Source: Nitrososphaerota archaeon (GTDB taxonomy: Archaea; Thermoproteota; Nitrososphaeria; Nitrososphaerales; Nitrosopumilaceae). From it: 58,835 bases of DNA. Made by a program: the position numbers and the translations under genes. Position 1 is the first letter of the stretch, and every line of letters starts with the position of its first letter. The stretch is taken from positions 1 through 58,835 of the forward strand of contig JAGWHQ010000007.1 in assembly GCA_028866655.1 (NCBI GenBank), given 5' to 3'. The notes under the pieces are model-generated. The model saw only the letters and a list, made by a program, of their open reading frames with translations. It was not told the DNA's origin and made no database searches. This document shows positions 7,278 to 16,570 of the stretch, piece after piece.

Positions 7278-7938
7278 TTATTTCCCTCTCCTTTTTTAGT
7301 AAAGCTTCTTGTTCTCTTTCTCCCATCTTTCTTTTTACTGTCTTTAACATCATGAAAGTATCTCGTTCCATTTCATCTAGTCTGAATATAATGAATTTGA
7401 TTGCTGCCTGCAATCTTGGTATGAATACATTTTCAATGGCATTAGATTTTCTTTTTGTTTTTTCAATCTCCAGCAATAGTTTGCGAAGCGTAGTTTCTTT
7501 TTCTGCAACATCAAGAACCATCTTGTGTACATTATGAAATGCTTTTATTGCTTCGTTGATAGACGGAGGAAGTTCTAGTAGATGTTCTGTAAGAGCCTGA
7601 TTACTTTTTCCACCCTCAATTTTTGGAATTCTAACACCCATAACATTTTTTGGAGTAATTTGTAATTTGTTTAACTGTGGAATCTTCATTGCCTCATTTT
7701 CTAGTCTCATGGCACCTGCAAGCATCTCTGCCATTCGAATTGCTTGATATCCTTTTACCAATTCTGCCTGAAGACCACTTCTGAGTGCGGCTACAGTTTT
7801 GCTTGCATTAAAGAATTCAAGGATTAGTGCTTGTCTTTTTAGTTTTAGTAATTTTAGACCTTTTTTTGCAACAATGATTCTTCTCTTTGTACGGATGTAT
7901 TCGAGGCGTGTTGGTCTAATGTTAATTACTGATGGCAA
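7270..7938 (-). CDS. atpD: A-type ATP synthase subunit D (central stalk)
   Basis: This is the central rotor shaft linking the A3B3 head to the membrane ring. It has 222 residues, the usual length. The N-terminus INIRPTRLEYIRTKRRIIVAKKG followed by LKLLKLKRQALILEFF is diagnostic of the family. The rest is two long antiparallel helices. It lies 2 nt after atpB and its stop is overlapped by the small membrane ORF. Confidence 0.95.
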   Translation of the reverse strand: MPSVINIRPTRLEYIRTKRRIIVAKKGLKLLKLKRQALILEFFNASKTVAALRSGLQAELVKGYQAIRMAEMLAGAMRLENEAMKIPQLNKLQITPKNVMGVRIPKIEGGKSNQALTEHLLELPPSINEAIKAFHNVHKMVLDVAEKETTLRKLLLEIEKTKRKSNAIENVFIPRLQAAIKFIIFRLDEMERDTFMMLKTVKRKMGEREQEALLKKEREIIA

Positions 7939-7940
7939 TT

Positions 7941-9329
7941 TTATGCACCTGTGCCAGATCTCTTTCTGTACTTTTCGATGAATTCTGGTTTGATACGATT
8001 AAGTTCAGAGTCTGATAGTTCGCTTAGTAATTCCCAACCAATATCCAAAGTCTGTTCAATTGAACGATTCTCATCCATTCCCTGATTTACAAACTTTCTT
8101 TCAAAATCATTAGCTACTTTCATGAATTTTCTGTCAAGGTCACTAAGTGCCTCTTCACCTACAATTGCAGCCAGGGATCTTGCATCTTTGCCTTGTGCAT
8201 AAGATGAGTAAAGTTGGTCTGCAAGACTTCTATGATCTTCTCTTGTGCTTCCCTTTCCAATACCTTGGTTCATCAAACGTGAAAGACTTGTCAATACATC
8301 TACAGGTGGATGTATGTCTCCTCTGTGCAAGTCTCTGCTCATGACAATTTGTCCTTCTGTGATATAACCAGTAAGATCTGGAATTGGATGAGTAATATCA
8401 TCTGCTGGCATGGTAAGAATTGGAATTTGTGTAACAGAACCATTTCTGCCTTTGATCTTTCCTGCTCTTTCATACAATGATGACAAGTCAGTATACATGT
8501 AACCAGGATAACCTCTTCTTCCCGGAACCTCTTCTCTTGCAGCAGAAATTTCTCTTAATGCTTCACAGTAGTTAGTCATATCAGTCATGATTACAAGCAC
8601 ATGCATATCTCTTTCATATGCAAGATATTCTGCAGTAGTCAATGCAAGTCTTGGTGTAAGTAGACGTTCCATTGATGGATCAGATGAAAGGTTCAAGAAC
8701 AGAGCTGTTCTTCCAAGTGCGCCACTTTCTTCGAATTGTTTAACGAAAAAGTTTGCTTCTTCACTTGTGATTCCCATTGCTGCAAATACTACCGAAAAGT
8801 TTTCTGAACCGCCAAGAACTTTTGCCTGTCTTGCAATCTGTGCTGCAAGCAAGTTGTGAGGAAGACCTGCACCGGAAAATATTGGAAGTTTTTGACCTCT
8901 GACTAGTGTATTCATTCCATCTATGTTAGACATACCAGTCTGAATGAACTCAGATGGTTCTTCTCTTGAATATGGGTTAATACCAGAACCAACCAAATCA
9001 ACTTTGGTTTTTGAAACAATTTTTGGACCATTGTCTCTTGGATTTCCAAGACCATCAAAGACACGTCCTAGCATTTCATCAGATACTGCAAGCTGTGCAG
9101 TCTCTCCGAGGAATTTTACCGATGTATCACCAATGTTTAGGCCTAGTGTTGCACCAAAGACTTGGACAACTGCAAGACCTTGTCTTGTATCAAGAACTTG
9201 GCCTTGTCTTCTCTCACCATTTTGTAATTTTATTTCTACCATTTCACCGTATGCAGCATTCTCTACACCCTCTACAAACATTAGAGGACCTGCAATCTTG
9301 GAGAGAGTCTTAAATGATATTCCAGACAT
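7941..9329 (-). CDS. atpB: A-type ATP synthase subunit B
   Basis: This is the non-catalytic nucleotide-binding subunit of the A3B3 head, 462 residues. It matches the alpha/beta family with [11 protein letters not shown] in place of a true P-loop, then [49 protein letters not shown] and [13 protein letters not shown]. The missing P-loop lysine is normal for subunit B. The start overlaps the atpA stop by 1 nt (TAATG), so translational coupling is likely. Confidence 0.97.
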   Translation of the reverse strand: MSGISFKTLSKIAGPLMFVEGVENAAYGEMVEIKLQNGERRQGQVLDTRQGLAVVQVFGATLGLNIGDTSVKFLGETAQLAVSDEMLGRVFDGLGNPRDNGPKIVSKTKVDLVGSGINPYSREEPSEFIQTGMSNIDGMNTLVRGQKLPIFSGAGLPHNLLAAQIARQAKVLGGSENFSVVFAAMGITSEEANFFVKQFEESGALGRTALFLNLSSDPSMERLLTPRLALTTAEYLAYERDMHVLVIMTDMTNYCEALREISAAREEVPGRRGYPGYMYTDLSSLYERAGKIKGRNGSVTQIPILTMPADDITHPIPDLTGYITEGQIVMSRDLHRGDIHPPVDVLTSLSRLMNQGIGKGSTREDHRSLADQLYSSYAQGKDARSLAAIVGEEALSDLDRKFMKVANDFERKFVNQGMDENRSIEQTLDIGWELLSELSDSELNRIKPEFIEKYRKRSGTGA

Positions 9330-11092
9330 TATTTTAAAGCCTCCATTGATAGTGTTGAAAATTCTTGTTGCATTTTGCTCTTTGTATCCTTCACTAGTTG
9401 TTCAACTTGATCTTCCTTTGTCCATTTAATTTTTGATATCATCTTTCTTGATTCTAATTGTCCCACTTTTACAGATGTGATTCCTTTCTTGATTGCATCT
9501 GCTTCCATCTTGCCAAATTCAAGAATTGTTGATAGCATTAAGAATTGTTTTCTGATTGATGTGTATGTATCTACATCATCATATGCACTTTGTTGTAGAT
9601 AATCTTCTCTAATTGATCTTGCAGTATCCAGTACACCTTTTTCCGGTTCTGGAAGTGCATCATAACCTACAAGTTGAACAATTTCTTGTAACTCAGATTC
9701 TTTCTGTAAAATTTCAAGTGCCTCTTTTCTTGAAGCAATCCATGTTGCAGATACGTTATTTTTGTACCAGTCTCCCATGCCGTCTGCATATAACGAATAA
9801 CTTGTAAGCCAGTTAATTGATGGGAAGTGTCTTCTTGATGCCAAGCTTGCATCAAGTGCCCAGAAGACTCTGGTTACTCTTAGTGTATTTTGTGATACAG
9901 GTTCTGAAAAGTCACCACCAGGTGGTGATACTGCACCGACAAGTGTAAGAGAGCCAACACGCTCTTCAGGTGAAATAACAACTGCTTTTCCACCTCTTTC
10001 ATAAAATTCTGCCAGTCTTCTACCAAGATAAGCTGGATATCCTTCTTCACCAGGCATTTCCTCAAGTCTACCAGAAATTTCTCTTAGCGCTTCTGCCCAT
10101 CTTGAAGTACTGTCTGCCATCAATGCAACACCATATCCCATATCACGATAGTATTCACCCATTGTGATACCAGTGTAGATGCTTGCTTCACGTGCAGCTA
10201 CTGGCATATTAGAAGTATTAGCGACAAGAATTGTACGCTCCATTAATGGTCTCTTTGATTTTGGATCTTCGAGTTTTGGAAATGTTGAAAGAACTTCAGT
10301 CATTTCGTTTCCTCTTTCTCCACAACCTACATAGACAATCACATTGCTGTCTGCCCATTTTGCAAGCTGTTGTTGAGTTACAGTCTTTCCACTTCCAAAT
10401 GGACCTGGAATTGCAGCTGTTCCGCCTTTTGCAACTGGGAAGAAAGTATCAAGTACTCTTTGTCCAGTAAGCAATGGTTCTTCCGGTGCTAATTTGCGAA
10501 GAACTGGTCTTGGAGTTCTTACAGTCCACCAGCTTGAAAGACCAATGTCTGCCTTGGTTCCGTTTTGTACCGAAGCTATAATATCATTAACAGTATACTT
10601 GCCTTCAGAAATATCAGTCAATGTACCTTTGACATTATGAGGAACCATTATCTTGTGCATGATAAGTGGAGTTTCCTGAACTTCACCAATTATTTCTCCA
10701 GGAGAAACATGATCTCCCTTCTTCTTTATTGGTACAAATTCCCACTTTGTGGTTTGGTCAAGTGCAGGGATGACCTTTCCTCTGCTGATAAAGTCACCAC
10801 TTTGTTCCCTTAGAACATCCAGTGGTCTTTGGATACCATCATAAATTGATTTTAGTAAACCTGGTCCAAGCTGCATTGAGAGAGGCCTCTTTGTATTGAC
10901 TACCTTCTCTCCTGGGCGAAGACCTGTTGTATCTTCGTAAACTTGGACTGTTGCCTTGTTTCCTTCGATACGAATTATTTCTCCGACTAGTCCCATATCG
11001 CCAATACGAACTACGTCAAACATTTGTGCGCCTTCTAGGCCACTTGCGATCACTACTGGACCTGAAACTCTTGAAATTATTCCTTCAACCAT
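9329..11092 (-). CDS. atpA: A-type ATP synthase catalytic subunit A
   Basis: This is the catalytic subunit of the A3B3 head, 587 residues. The P-loop GPFGSGKTV lies at about residues 230-238. The non-homologous insertion typical of A/V-type A subunits (about residues 110-190, with [16 protein letters not shown]) precedes it. [13 protein letters not shown] and [42 protein letters not shown]-type catalytic segments follow. There is no intein: length and spacing are normal. The gene is 9 nt downstream of atpF. Confidence 0.97.
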   Translation of the reverse strand: MVEGIISRVSGPVVIASGLEGAQMFDVVRIGDMGLVGEIIRIEGNKATVQVYEDTTGLRPGEKVVNTKRPLSMQLGPGLLKSIYDGIQRPLDVLREQSGDFISRGKVIPALDQTTKWEFVPIKKKGDHVSPGEIIGEVQETPLIMHKIMVPHNVKGTLTDISEGKYTVNDIIASVQNGTKADIGLSSWWTVRTPRPVLRKLAPEEPLLTGQRVLDTFFPVAKGGTAAIPGPFGSGKTVTQQQLAKWADSNVIVYVGCGERGNEMTEVLSTFPKLEDPKSKRPLMERTILVANTSNMPVAAREASIYTGITMGEYYRDMGYGVALMADSTSRWAEALREISGRLEEMPGEEGYPAYLGRRLAEFYERGGKAVVISPEERVGSLTLVGAVSPPGGDFSEPVSQNTLRVTRVFWALDASLASRRHFPSINWLTSYSLYADGMGDWYKNNVSATWIASRKEALEILQKESELQEIVQLVGYDALPEPEKGVLDTARSIREDYLQQSAYDDVDTYTSIRKQFLMLSTILEFGKMEADAIKKGITSVKVGQLESRKMISKIKWTKEDQVEQLVKDTKSKMQQEFSTLSMEALK

Positions 11093-11101
11093 TTATCATC
11101 A

Positions 11102-11443
11102 TCAACTCGAGGGGATACTTATTCCTAACACTCTCTTTGCTAGAACAGAGATAGATTCTTCTTGAATGTTACCTTCTAAAGCAGGCATAAATATCACTAG
11201 AGGTTCAATTGAGGCCTCGATCTTCTTTCTAAATATAGCAGGAAGACTGGCTCTAACGGCATCGCTTATGATTATGAGGCTATAGTTACCTGATGAAAAG
11301 AGATCTTGAATGGTCTTGCTTGCATCATCACCACTTGTGATAAAAGTGTCTTCTATTCCTAGAAGGTTATATCCTATAGCAAGCTCACGCTCTCCTACTA
11401 CTGCTATTTTTCCAGTGGTTGTATTGGATTTTTGTTGTGACAT
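11102..11443 (-). CDS. atpF: A-type ATP synthase subunit F
   Basis: This small subunit of the central stalk, 113 residues, binds subunit D and modulates coupling. The pattern KIAVVGERELAIGYNLLGIE, with a following Rossmann-like segment (YSLIIISDAV) and PLVIFMPALEG, fits the family. It has an N-terminal extension of about ten polar residues (MSQQKSNTTTG). It sits between atpC and atpA with gaps of 2 and 9 nt. Confidence 0.9.
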   Translation of the reverse strand: MSQQKSNTTTGKIAVVGERELAIGYNLLGIEDTFITSGDDASKTIQDLFSSGNYSLIIISDAVRASLPAIFRKKIEASIEPLVIFMPALEGNIQEESISVLAKRVLGISIPSS

Positions 11444-11445
11444 GT

Positions 11446-12513
11446 TTATTCTACCAGTAATAACGAATTGATGTAATCTGTAGATAGGTTATAGCGTTTA
11501 CCATATGCAATTCTTTTGATGTTTTCGCGCTCATGTTCGGTGTTGATGATAAAGTAGAATATAGTACCAATTGAAAGTGCAATATTTTTCAATTTTTTCA
11601 CATATTCGGAATTTATGAATTTATCCAAAGCAACCTCAAAGTCGATTAGGCTGTTTGATTTTTTGTACTGGGCCAATGCATTTACCAACATGAATCTATT
11701 TTCTATCCTGCCAACAATTTCTGAAACATCTTTTGCATTATAAACATCCAACAGCTCAGTTGTAGTCATCTTACCACCCTCGATCAAGTGTTTGCTCACT
11801 ATATCCTTGTCAAGATTAGATTCTTTGGCCTTGAGAAGACTGAGTACATTTTTCTTGTCTATCTCTGCCCTTATGAAATCTCGAATCAATCCTTCATCAC
11901 CTTGGAAGAACTTGAGTGACTCTAGTAAATTCTGATAATAGAAATTTTGAAGTGCAGACATCATAGGGCCAAGATCGCCAGTCTTTTGATATGTTTCAAG
12001 GTGATGCATCAAGACTGTTCCGTAATTGTATTTTACAAGTTGATTTACAACACCATCAACTCCTGTTTGGGACAAGATTATTTTCATCTCATCATGTGTA
12101 ATGTTTCCAGCAGAGATACCTGCAGGAACATTTCTGCTTGAGACAAGAAATGATTCAGTCTCAGAAATTGGTCTTCCCATGCTTTTTGCAGAAAGAATAA
12201 GCTCAATATTGTAAATATCCCATTTTGAAAGATATGCCCTAATTGCAGATTTTCCGTTAAATGGAGTTGCTTCTAATGCAGTCTTGTTGATGTATACAAG
12301 ATGTCTGTTAAGTGCAACTTCCAAAAGTTCAGATTCCTTGAAAATTGATGCTGCCTTTTCTATTTCTGGTTTGTACCATGTAGAGCCAAGTGTTTTTACC
12401 ATCTCGGTTTCATCCTTTGCCTTCATCAGGTTTTGCATTTCTTCTTTTGATAAAAGATTAAGTGAGATTGCTTGTAGTCTACCAAATGACGACGCGTATT
12501 GTGATGTTGGCAT
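11446..12513 (-). CDS. atpC: A-type ATP synthase subunit C (rotor adaptor)
   Basis: This is the V-type C/d-like subunit that caps the membrane rotor ring and joins it to subunit D, 355 residues. It is all-helical, with repeating family segments such as YLSKWDIYNIELILSAKSMGRPI and FIRAEIDKKNVLSLLKAKE. The C-terminal IEHERENIKRIAYGKRYNL-like stretch is typical, and here reads EHERENIKRIAYGKRY. Its ATG overlaps the end of atpE by 1 nt. Confidence 0.9.
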   Translation of the reverse strand: MPTSQYASSFGRLQAISLNLLSKEEMQNLMKAKDETEMVKTLGSTWYKPEIEKAASIFKESELLEVALNRHLVYINKTALEATPFNGKSAIRAYLSKWDIYNIELILSAKSMGRPISETESFLVSSRNVPAGISAGNITHDEMKIILSQTGVDGVVNQLVKYNYGTVLMHHLETYQKTGDLGPMMSALQNFYYQNLLESLKFFQGDEGLIRDFIRAEIDKKNVLSLLKAKESNLDKDIVSKHLIEGGKMTTTELLDVYNAKDVSEIVGRIENRFMLVNALAQYKKSNSLIDFEVALDKFINSEYVKKLKNIALSIGTIFYFIINTEHERENIKRIAYGKRYNLSTDYINSLLLVE

Positions 12514-13067
12514 TACATCTTCTCCGAGAGGAAGCTCTTGACTTGGTCTTCATTGGTTCTAAGTAATTCTTCAAAGGTAAGGTCCAATTCTCTTGTTCCT
12601 TCTTTGTTTTCTGCAATGATTCCGCCAAGGGTCTTAATTGACTTGCTTGTGGTTACTCCAAGTTCTTTGAGAATGGATTTGTCTTCTTCTCGGCAGTGAA
12701 CTATAATATTTTGACCAAGTTTCTTTTTTGCATTGTTTACCATAGTTTCAAGAGATTTCTTGTACTGTGGACTTTTTGTATAACTTTCAATCTCTTGGTG
12801 AATTACAGCAAAAGCAGATTGCATGTTAGCATTTATTGCATCAAACATGATCTTCTTTGCCTGAAGTTTTGACGCTTCGATTATTCTTGCTTGCTCTCTT
12901 TCAGACTTGACTTTAGCTTCAGTTGAAAAACGTTCTTGAATCTCTTTTAGTGTTTGATTCATCTCAGCTTGGAGTCTAGACTTGGTTTCCTGAAAATCTT
13001 TTTCAAGACCCTCAATCTCTTTTCGTTTTCTAGTCTCTATCTCTTGAATGAACGTTTCAATGCTCAT
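12513..13067 (-). CDS. atpE: A-type ATP synthase subunit E (peripheral stalk)
   Basis: This peripheral stalk subunit has 184 residues. The N-terminal 80 residues are a long charged coiled coil (EIETRKRKEIEGLEKDFQETKS). The C-terminal globular part with VHCREEDKSIL, GGIIAENKEGTRELDLTFEELL is the family fold that binds the head. It lies 12 nt after atpK and overlaps atpC by 1 nt. Confidence 0.9.
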   Translation of the reverse strand: MSIETFIQEIETRKRKEIEGLEKDFQETKSRLQAEMNQTLKEIQERFSTEAKVKSEREQARIIEASKLQAKKIMFDAINANMQSAFAVIHQEIESYTKSPQYKKSLETMVNNAKKKLGQNIIVHCREEDKSILKELGVTTSKSIKTLGGIIAENKEGTRELDLTFEELLRTNEDQVKSFLSEKM

Positions 13068-13079
13068 TACTGAAAACCA

Positions 13080-13424
13080 CTATAGTATGCCCAGTAGCAA
13101 TATGATTCCCAATACAAATCCGATGATCCATAAAGTTTCTGGAATCACAAAGAAGAATAGTACTTGACCAAACTTCTCTGGCTTTTCGGCAATAATACCC
13201 ATACCGGCAGCACCAATACCTTGTTGTGCATTACCAGTACCAATAAGACCACCTGCAATTGCAATTGCTGCTGCAATTGCCAAGAGTGGTTTGGTTAATC
13301 CGCTACTAGTAGTAGAACTGTCGGCAGCAAATGCTGGAGTTGTTGACACAAACGTTGATAGTGCAATTGTCAATCCCGCAGCTATAACTAAAAGCGATAA
13401 TTTTGAACGCTTGTTCAGCACCAT
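13080..13424 (-). CDS. atpK: A-type ATP synthase proteolipid subunit K (rotor ring) with signal-like N-terminus
   Basis: This is the rotor-ring subunit. The core is one helical hairpin: a Gly/Ala-rich helix (LLAIAAAIAIAGGLIGTGNAQQGIGAAGMG), a polar loop (EKPEKFG) and a second helix with the ion-binding glutamate in FFVIPETLWIIGFVLG. An N-terminal segment of about 34 residues has a basic start, a hydrophobic stretch and a cleavage-like TPAFAA site, so the proteolipid seems to be made as a precursor. I choose ATG 13424 because a TATA-like box lies 24-32 nt upstream; GTG 13427 adds one residue. It is the first gene of the operon. Confidence 0.9.
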   Translation of the reverse strand: MVLNKRSKLSLLVIAAGLTIALSTFVSTTPAFAADSSTTSSGLTKPLLAIAAAIAIAGGLIGTGNAQQGIGAAGMGIIAEKPEKFGQVLFFFVIPETLWIIGFVLGIILLLGIL

Positions 13425-13447
13425 CACCGAAGACTCATTTGAGGAGG

Positions 13448-13456
13448 TTATATTAA
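13448..13456 (-). promoter_or_regulatory. ATP synthase operon promoter (TATA-like box)
   Basis: On the minus strand TTAATATAA (13456 to 13448) lies 24-32 nt before the atpK ATG at 13424. This fits a strong archaeal TATA box and a leaderless message for the nine known subunits plus the small membrane ORF. Confidence 0.5.
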
Positions 13457-13540
13457 CTTAATTTTTACAAATGTATTTTCAAATTTTTTAGAATTGACTA
13501 ACATGCGATCATCGTACATTATTTTGTTACATCTAGGATC

Positions 13541-14326
13541 TCAGTTTTTGTTTAGCTCAACTGGAAGATCTAATTTATTGCCCCATTCACCCCACGAGCC
13601 AAGATATACCTTAACATTTTTGAAGCCAAGCATTTTTAATGCAAGAAAAGAGTTTGCTGCGCGATATCCTCCCTGACAGTATACTATAATTTCATCATCC
13701 CTTGAAAAATCATACATCTTTGTGAGATCTTCAAGAGACTTCATCGTGCCATCTTCATTTACATTTAGTATCCAGTCTATGTTAACTGCAGTCGGAATGT
13801 GTCCCCTTCTTGCTGCACGTATTGTATTTCCATCATACTCATCCTTGCTTCTTGCATCAAGGAGCTTTGTTTTACCAATCTTTTTGTTGATGTATTCATA
13901 ATCTACGATTATTTCCTTGTTTATTTTACCTGAAAATTTTTCAGGCTTGGGTCCATTTGTAGTAGTTTCAGTAACAAGACCCAAACTCTTCCATTTTTTA
14001 AATCCGCCATCTAACATGAATGTGTTCTTATGTGAGAAATACATCAATAACCATACACCCCTAGCTGCGCTCATTCCAGATATATCATCATAAAAAACAA
14101 CTGTTTTGTCTTTTGTAATACCCAAAAAAGACAAAAGATTTTCCATCTGTTTTTCAAATGCCTTTATTCCATCTTTTGATGTATCAGACCAATGATAATA
14201 GAAGAAATCTAGATTTATTGCACCTGGAATGTGTCCTTCCAAATAATCTTTGTATGATCGGCAATCAACAAGAACGAGATTTGGTTTCTCAATCTGTTCC
14301 ATTAGTTCAACAGATGAAATTAGCAT
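13541..14326 (-). CDS. Two-domain sulfurtransferase (thiosulfate / 3-mercaptopyruvate type)
   Basis: A tandem rhodanese protein, 261 residues, that moves a sulfane sulfur from thiosulfate or mercaptopyruvate to an acceptor. The N-terminal domain (about 1-125) has LVDCRSYKDYLEGHIPGAINLDF but no catalytic cysteine, as normal for the structural half. The C-terminal domain has DEYDGNTIRAARRGHIPTAVNIDW and the active-site loop CQGGYRAA. The cysteine loop resembles the thiosulfate:cyanide or mercaptopyruvate groups, and I cannot fix the donor. It is followed by the ATP synthase operon on the same strand, with a clear separate promoter between. Confidence 0.9.
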   Translation of the reverse strand: MLISSVELMEQIEKPNLVLVDCRSYKDYLEGHIPGAINLDFFYYHWSDTSKDGIKAFEKQMENLLSFLGITKDKTVVFYDDISGMSAARGVWLLMYFSHKNTFMLDGGFKKWKSLGLVTETTTNGPKPEKFSGKINKEIIVDYEYINKKIGKTKLLDARSKDEYDGNTIRAARRGHIPTAVNIDWILNVNEDGTMKSLEDLTKMYDFSRDDEIIVYCQGGYRAANSFLALKMLGFKNVKVYLGSWGEWGNKLDLPVELNKN

Positions 14327-14530
14327 ACTATGATTACTGTAGATTGGGGTAATGTAAATCCATTTTATAGAAATTCAATCATATGTAATACAGAAAATAC
14401 ACTAGACAATTTTCAGACTGCCTAACATTGTATTTGAGTAAAAATAATTTGTTACAATCACATATCACAAATTCTTATATCGTAGGAAAATATGATAATA
14501 TCACAAAATGGATATTTTAGATTATCAAAC

Positions 14531-14567
14531 TATAAAAGAGAATCATTTCACCATACAAGAATCATTT
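14531..14567 (+). promoter_or_regulatory. TATA-like box and 10-bp direct repeat before the winged-helix-like gene
   Basis: TATAAAAG (14531-14538) is followed by two copies of AGAATCATTT (14539-14548 and 14558-14567), 19 nt apart, ending 12 nt before the ATG at 14579. The repeat lies in the initiation zone, about two helical turns apart, so both copies face the same side of DNA. An operator role is inference; chance cannot be excluded in AT-rich DNA. Confidence 0.4.
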
Positions 14568-14578
14568 TGTGAATAAAG

Positions 14579-15259
14579 ATGACTAGAATAAAAAAACAGA
14601 TCCCAAAACTGTCAGTTTTTCAAACATTCAAGACAAAAGATAAGGAGTTTACAGGTGAAGCAATGCGCCAGCGAGGAATTATCAGTCATCTTGCATCAGA
14701 AACTCTGCCTACAAGAAAGACTCGTACTGCTATTGCACACAAGCTTGCAGAACAAAATGGTACTACTTGGCAGAACATCTATTCTGGGATTTTCAGAGAT
14801 CTAGATGAAATCCTTGTTCCGTTAGAATTGGTAAAAGAAGCTGGAAGATTACCGATAAAACGTGGTCCAAAAGCACTCCAAGAACAAGGTGTTCCATATT
14901 ACCAATTAACCGATAGTGGTTTACTTGTTGCAGCTTCTGTATCTGACACTGGAAAAGAAAGAATACGAATCATGAATGACTTTTTTGAAAAAGAGGCAAA
15001 TACAAAAGAAAAAGATCTGAAAAAGGCAATTATAACATTGCTTGATGTTGCACCGAATTTTGTTTTGTTGTTACTTAGAAAATATATCGAATCATATAGT
15101 GAAGGAATAATTGACAGACTTGTACCGCTTAATTCAGATTACATCAAAAAGGCAGTCAATGATGCGATACATGTTCAAAGGGAACTATTGGAAGGATTTT
15201 CATCTCTTTCAAATTCTGACAGAGAGCCAATCATGAGCTTTTTTAAGAAAATAGGCTAA
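14579..15259 (+). CDS. Winged-helix-like DNA-binding protein (thaumarchaeal type, unnamed)
   Basis: A 226-residue soluble protein that I cannot name. Residues about 28-115 look like a winged helix: a helix-rich segment (GIISHLASETLPTRKTRTAIAHKLAEQNGTTWQNIYSGIFRDLDEIL) is followed by GVPYYQLTDSGLLVA, where YxLTxxG is typical of the wing strand. The basic residues in the recognition-helix area support DNA binding. The C-terminal half is helical and mildly amphipathic (NFVLLLLRKYIESY), perhaps for dimerisation. It is followed on the same strand by a membrane protein gene 109 nt later. Direct repeats before its start hint at autoregulation (inference). Confidence 0.6.
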   Translation: MTRIKKQIPKLSVFQTFKTKDKEFTGEAMRQRGIISHLASETLPTRKTRTAIAHKLAEQNGTTWQNIYSGIFRDLDEILVPLELVKEAGRLPIKRGPKALQEQGVPYYQLTDSGLLVAASVSDTGKERIRIMNDFFEKEANTKEKDLKKAIITLLDVAPNFVLLLLRKYIESYSEGIIDRLVPLNSDYIKKAVNDAIHVQRELLEGFSSLSNSDREPIMSFFKKIG

Positions 15260-15368
15260 GACTCTCTCAATAATAATTAAAATCCCTTTCCAAAAGAGCT
15301 TGATAATATTGATAATGTCATCTAAAGCCACTTTTGGCAAGTCATGTCATATTGGAACATGATGATAC

Positions 15369-15935
15369 ATGGTAGATGAACTAATTGACTATGTCATACA
15401 TTTGATAGATGCTAAAAAAGGAGATACTGGAAGGCTAAGCTATATTCTAAGCACCCTGCAAGATGGCAAGACGATTTACAATTCTGATAAAAAATATCTT
15501 GATTCACTCATAGAAACATACATTGGATCTTCAAAGAAAACAGGAGAACAAAAATCTGTTGAAGAATTAAAGGCAGAACTTGCTAGAGTCAATAAGAGAC
15601 TAGAAAAATTTGAAAAACGTGGATATAAAAAACCAGTGGGCAGAAAAGCCAGCTTTTTCTTTGTGACGATTTTCTTTGGATGGCATGCTGTAATCACAAT
15701 GCTTGCCAGAAAATCTATAATTGACATAAAGGATCTCAATCCATACATTTTGCCAATATACCAATTGGATAAGATAATTCCGTCAGAATATCTCAATTAT
15801 GTATCCCAGTTAAATCTCAGCATACCAAAGATTGTGGTCCTTGTATGGGGTACAATGATACTTACTTGGATAATATTGGGTTTTGTTTATCTTGTAAAAT
15901 TTATTCGATCAAGATACAATCCTGCAAAACACTAA
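15369..15935 (+). CDS. Membrane protein with N-terminal short helical domain (unknown)
   Basis: 188 residues. Residues 1-50 are a short soluble domain ending in KKYLDSLIETYIG, resembling the small helical segments often found before membrane anchors. A charged coiled coil follows (about 58-82, VEELKAELARVNKRLEKFEKRG). There are then two hydrophobic spans (about 95-112 and 156-180) separated by a loop of about 45 residues. No enzymatic motif is visible. It lies downstream of the winged-helix-like gene on the same strand but with a 109-nt gap, so it may have its own promoter. The stop is 1 nt from the convergent stop of the next gene. Confidence 0.6.
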   Translation: MVDELIDYVIHLIDAKKGDTGRLSYILSTLQDGKTIYNSDKKYLDSLIETYIGSSKKTGEQKSVEELKAELARVNKRLEKFEKRGYKKPVGRKASFFFVTIFFGWHAVITMLARKSIIDIKDLNPYILPIYQLDKIIPSEYLNYVSQLNLSIPKIVVLVWGTMILTWIILGFVYLVKFIRSRYNPAKH

Positions 15936-15936
15936 G

Positions 15937-16509
15937 TTATTGTAAGAAATCAAAGTCTTTTGTATAGGTCTGACCTGAGAAAGCAGAATGTGTGGAATAA
16001 TATGCAGTTCCGTTAAACCTAAACTTTACAGCATTGTTTTGTAATGCAGACCATATTTGTGGATTATTTCCATCATTGACCAATTGTGTATCAACAGAGA
16101 TAATTTCAGAATTGTGTTGTGTTAACGGTAGATAAGATGAACTCTCCCAAGTTCCCTCATATCGCTCCCCATATTGACCATGACCAATGACGACGCCATT
16201 TGCGTAAATGTCATAGGCCACCATCTCAACTATCAGAGTATTGTCATTTGGATTTGTTAGATTGAATTTTGTTTCTAATACTGCATTTGTGTTTCCAATT
16301 GATGTTATTGTCGATCCATTGTATTGAATATCAATGGGTTTTACCTCAGTCATTACAGATGTAAGTGCAGAAGGTGTATTTACATTTGGAGTGAACATAT
16401 TTTTGAGAATTCCTGAGCTTGGTAGAATTGCAATCACACCAATTATTGCAACAATAACTATTACCGCAACAAAGACAAAAATTTTCTTTTCCAAGGATGT
16501 CTTTATCAT
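15937..16509 (-). CDS. Membrane-anchored LEA2-type (LEA14/WHy-like) extracytoplasmic protein
   Basis: 190 residues: one N-terminal membrane span (about 10-30), then an extracytoplasmic beta domain. The core reads LETKFNLTNPNDNTLIVEMVAYDIYANGVVIGHG, a pattern also found in two other genes of this window (43032-43532 and 49027-49500). It resembles LEA14/water-stress-type domains, in which NP and a following YANG-like turn are conserved. The role is unknown; in plants and bacteria such domains are linked to stress or envelope functions. It is convergent with the preceding membrane gene. Confidence 0.6.
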   Translation of the reverse strand: MIKTSLEKKIFVFVAVIVIVAIIGVIAILPSSGILKNMFTPNVNTPSALTSVMTEVKPIDIQYNGSTITSIGNTNAVLETKFNLTNPNDNTLIVEMVAYDIYANGVVIGHGQYGERYEGTWESSSYLPLTQHNSEIISVDTQLVNDGNNPQIWSALQNNAVKFRFNGTAYYSTHSAFSGQTYTKDFDFLQ

Positions 16510-16570
16510 TTGTTCAATTCTTAAATGTTGAGTTGAAAACGCTTATAGTAAAAGTTTGAAGATATAATTT

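Noticed and set aside
8944-9429. 161-aa frame on the plus strand inside atpA/atpB
   Set aside because: It lies entirely opposite two strongly coding, conserved genes and has no recognisable domain; frames of this kind arise from codon bias.
15353-15370. Possible C/D-box guide RNA (ATGATGA near 15361)
   Set aside because: No matching D box CTGA at a suitable distance and the motif is next to a start codon.
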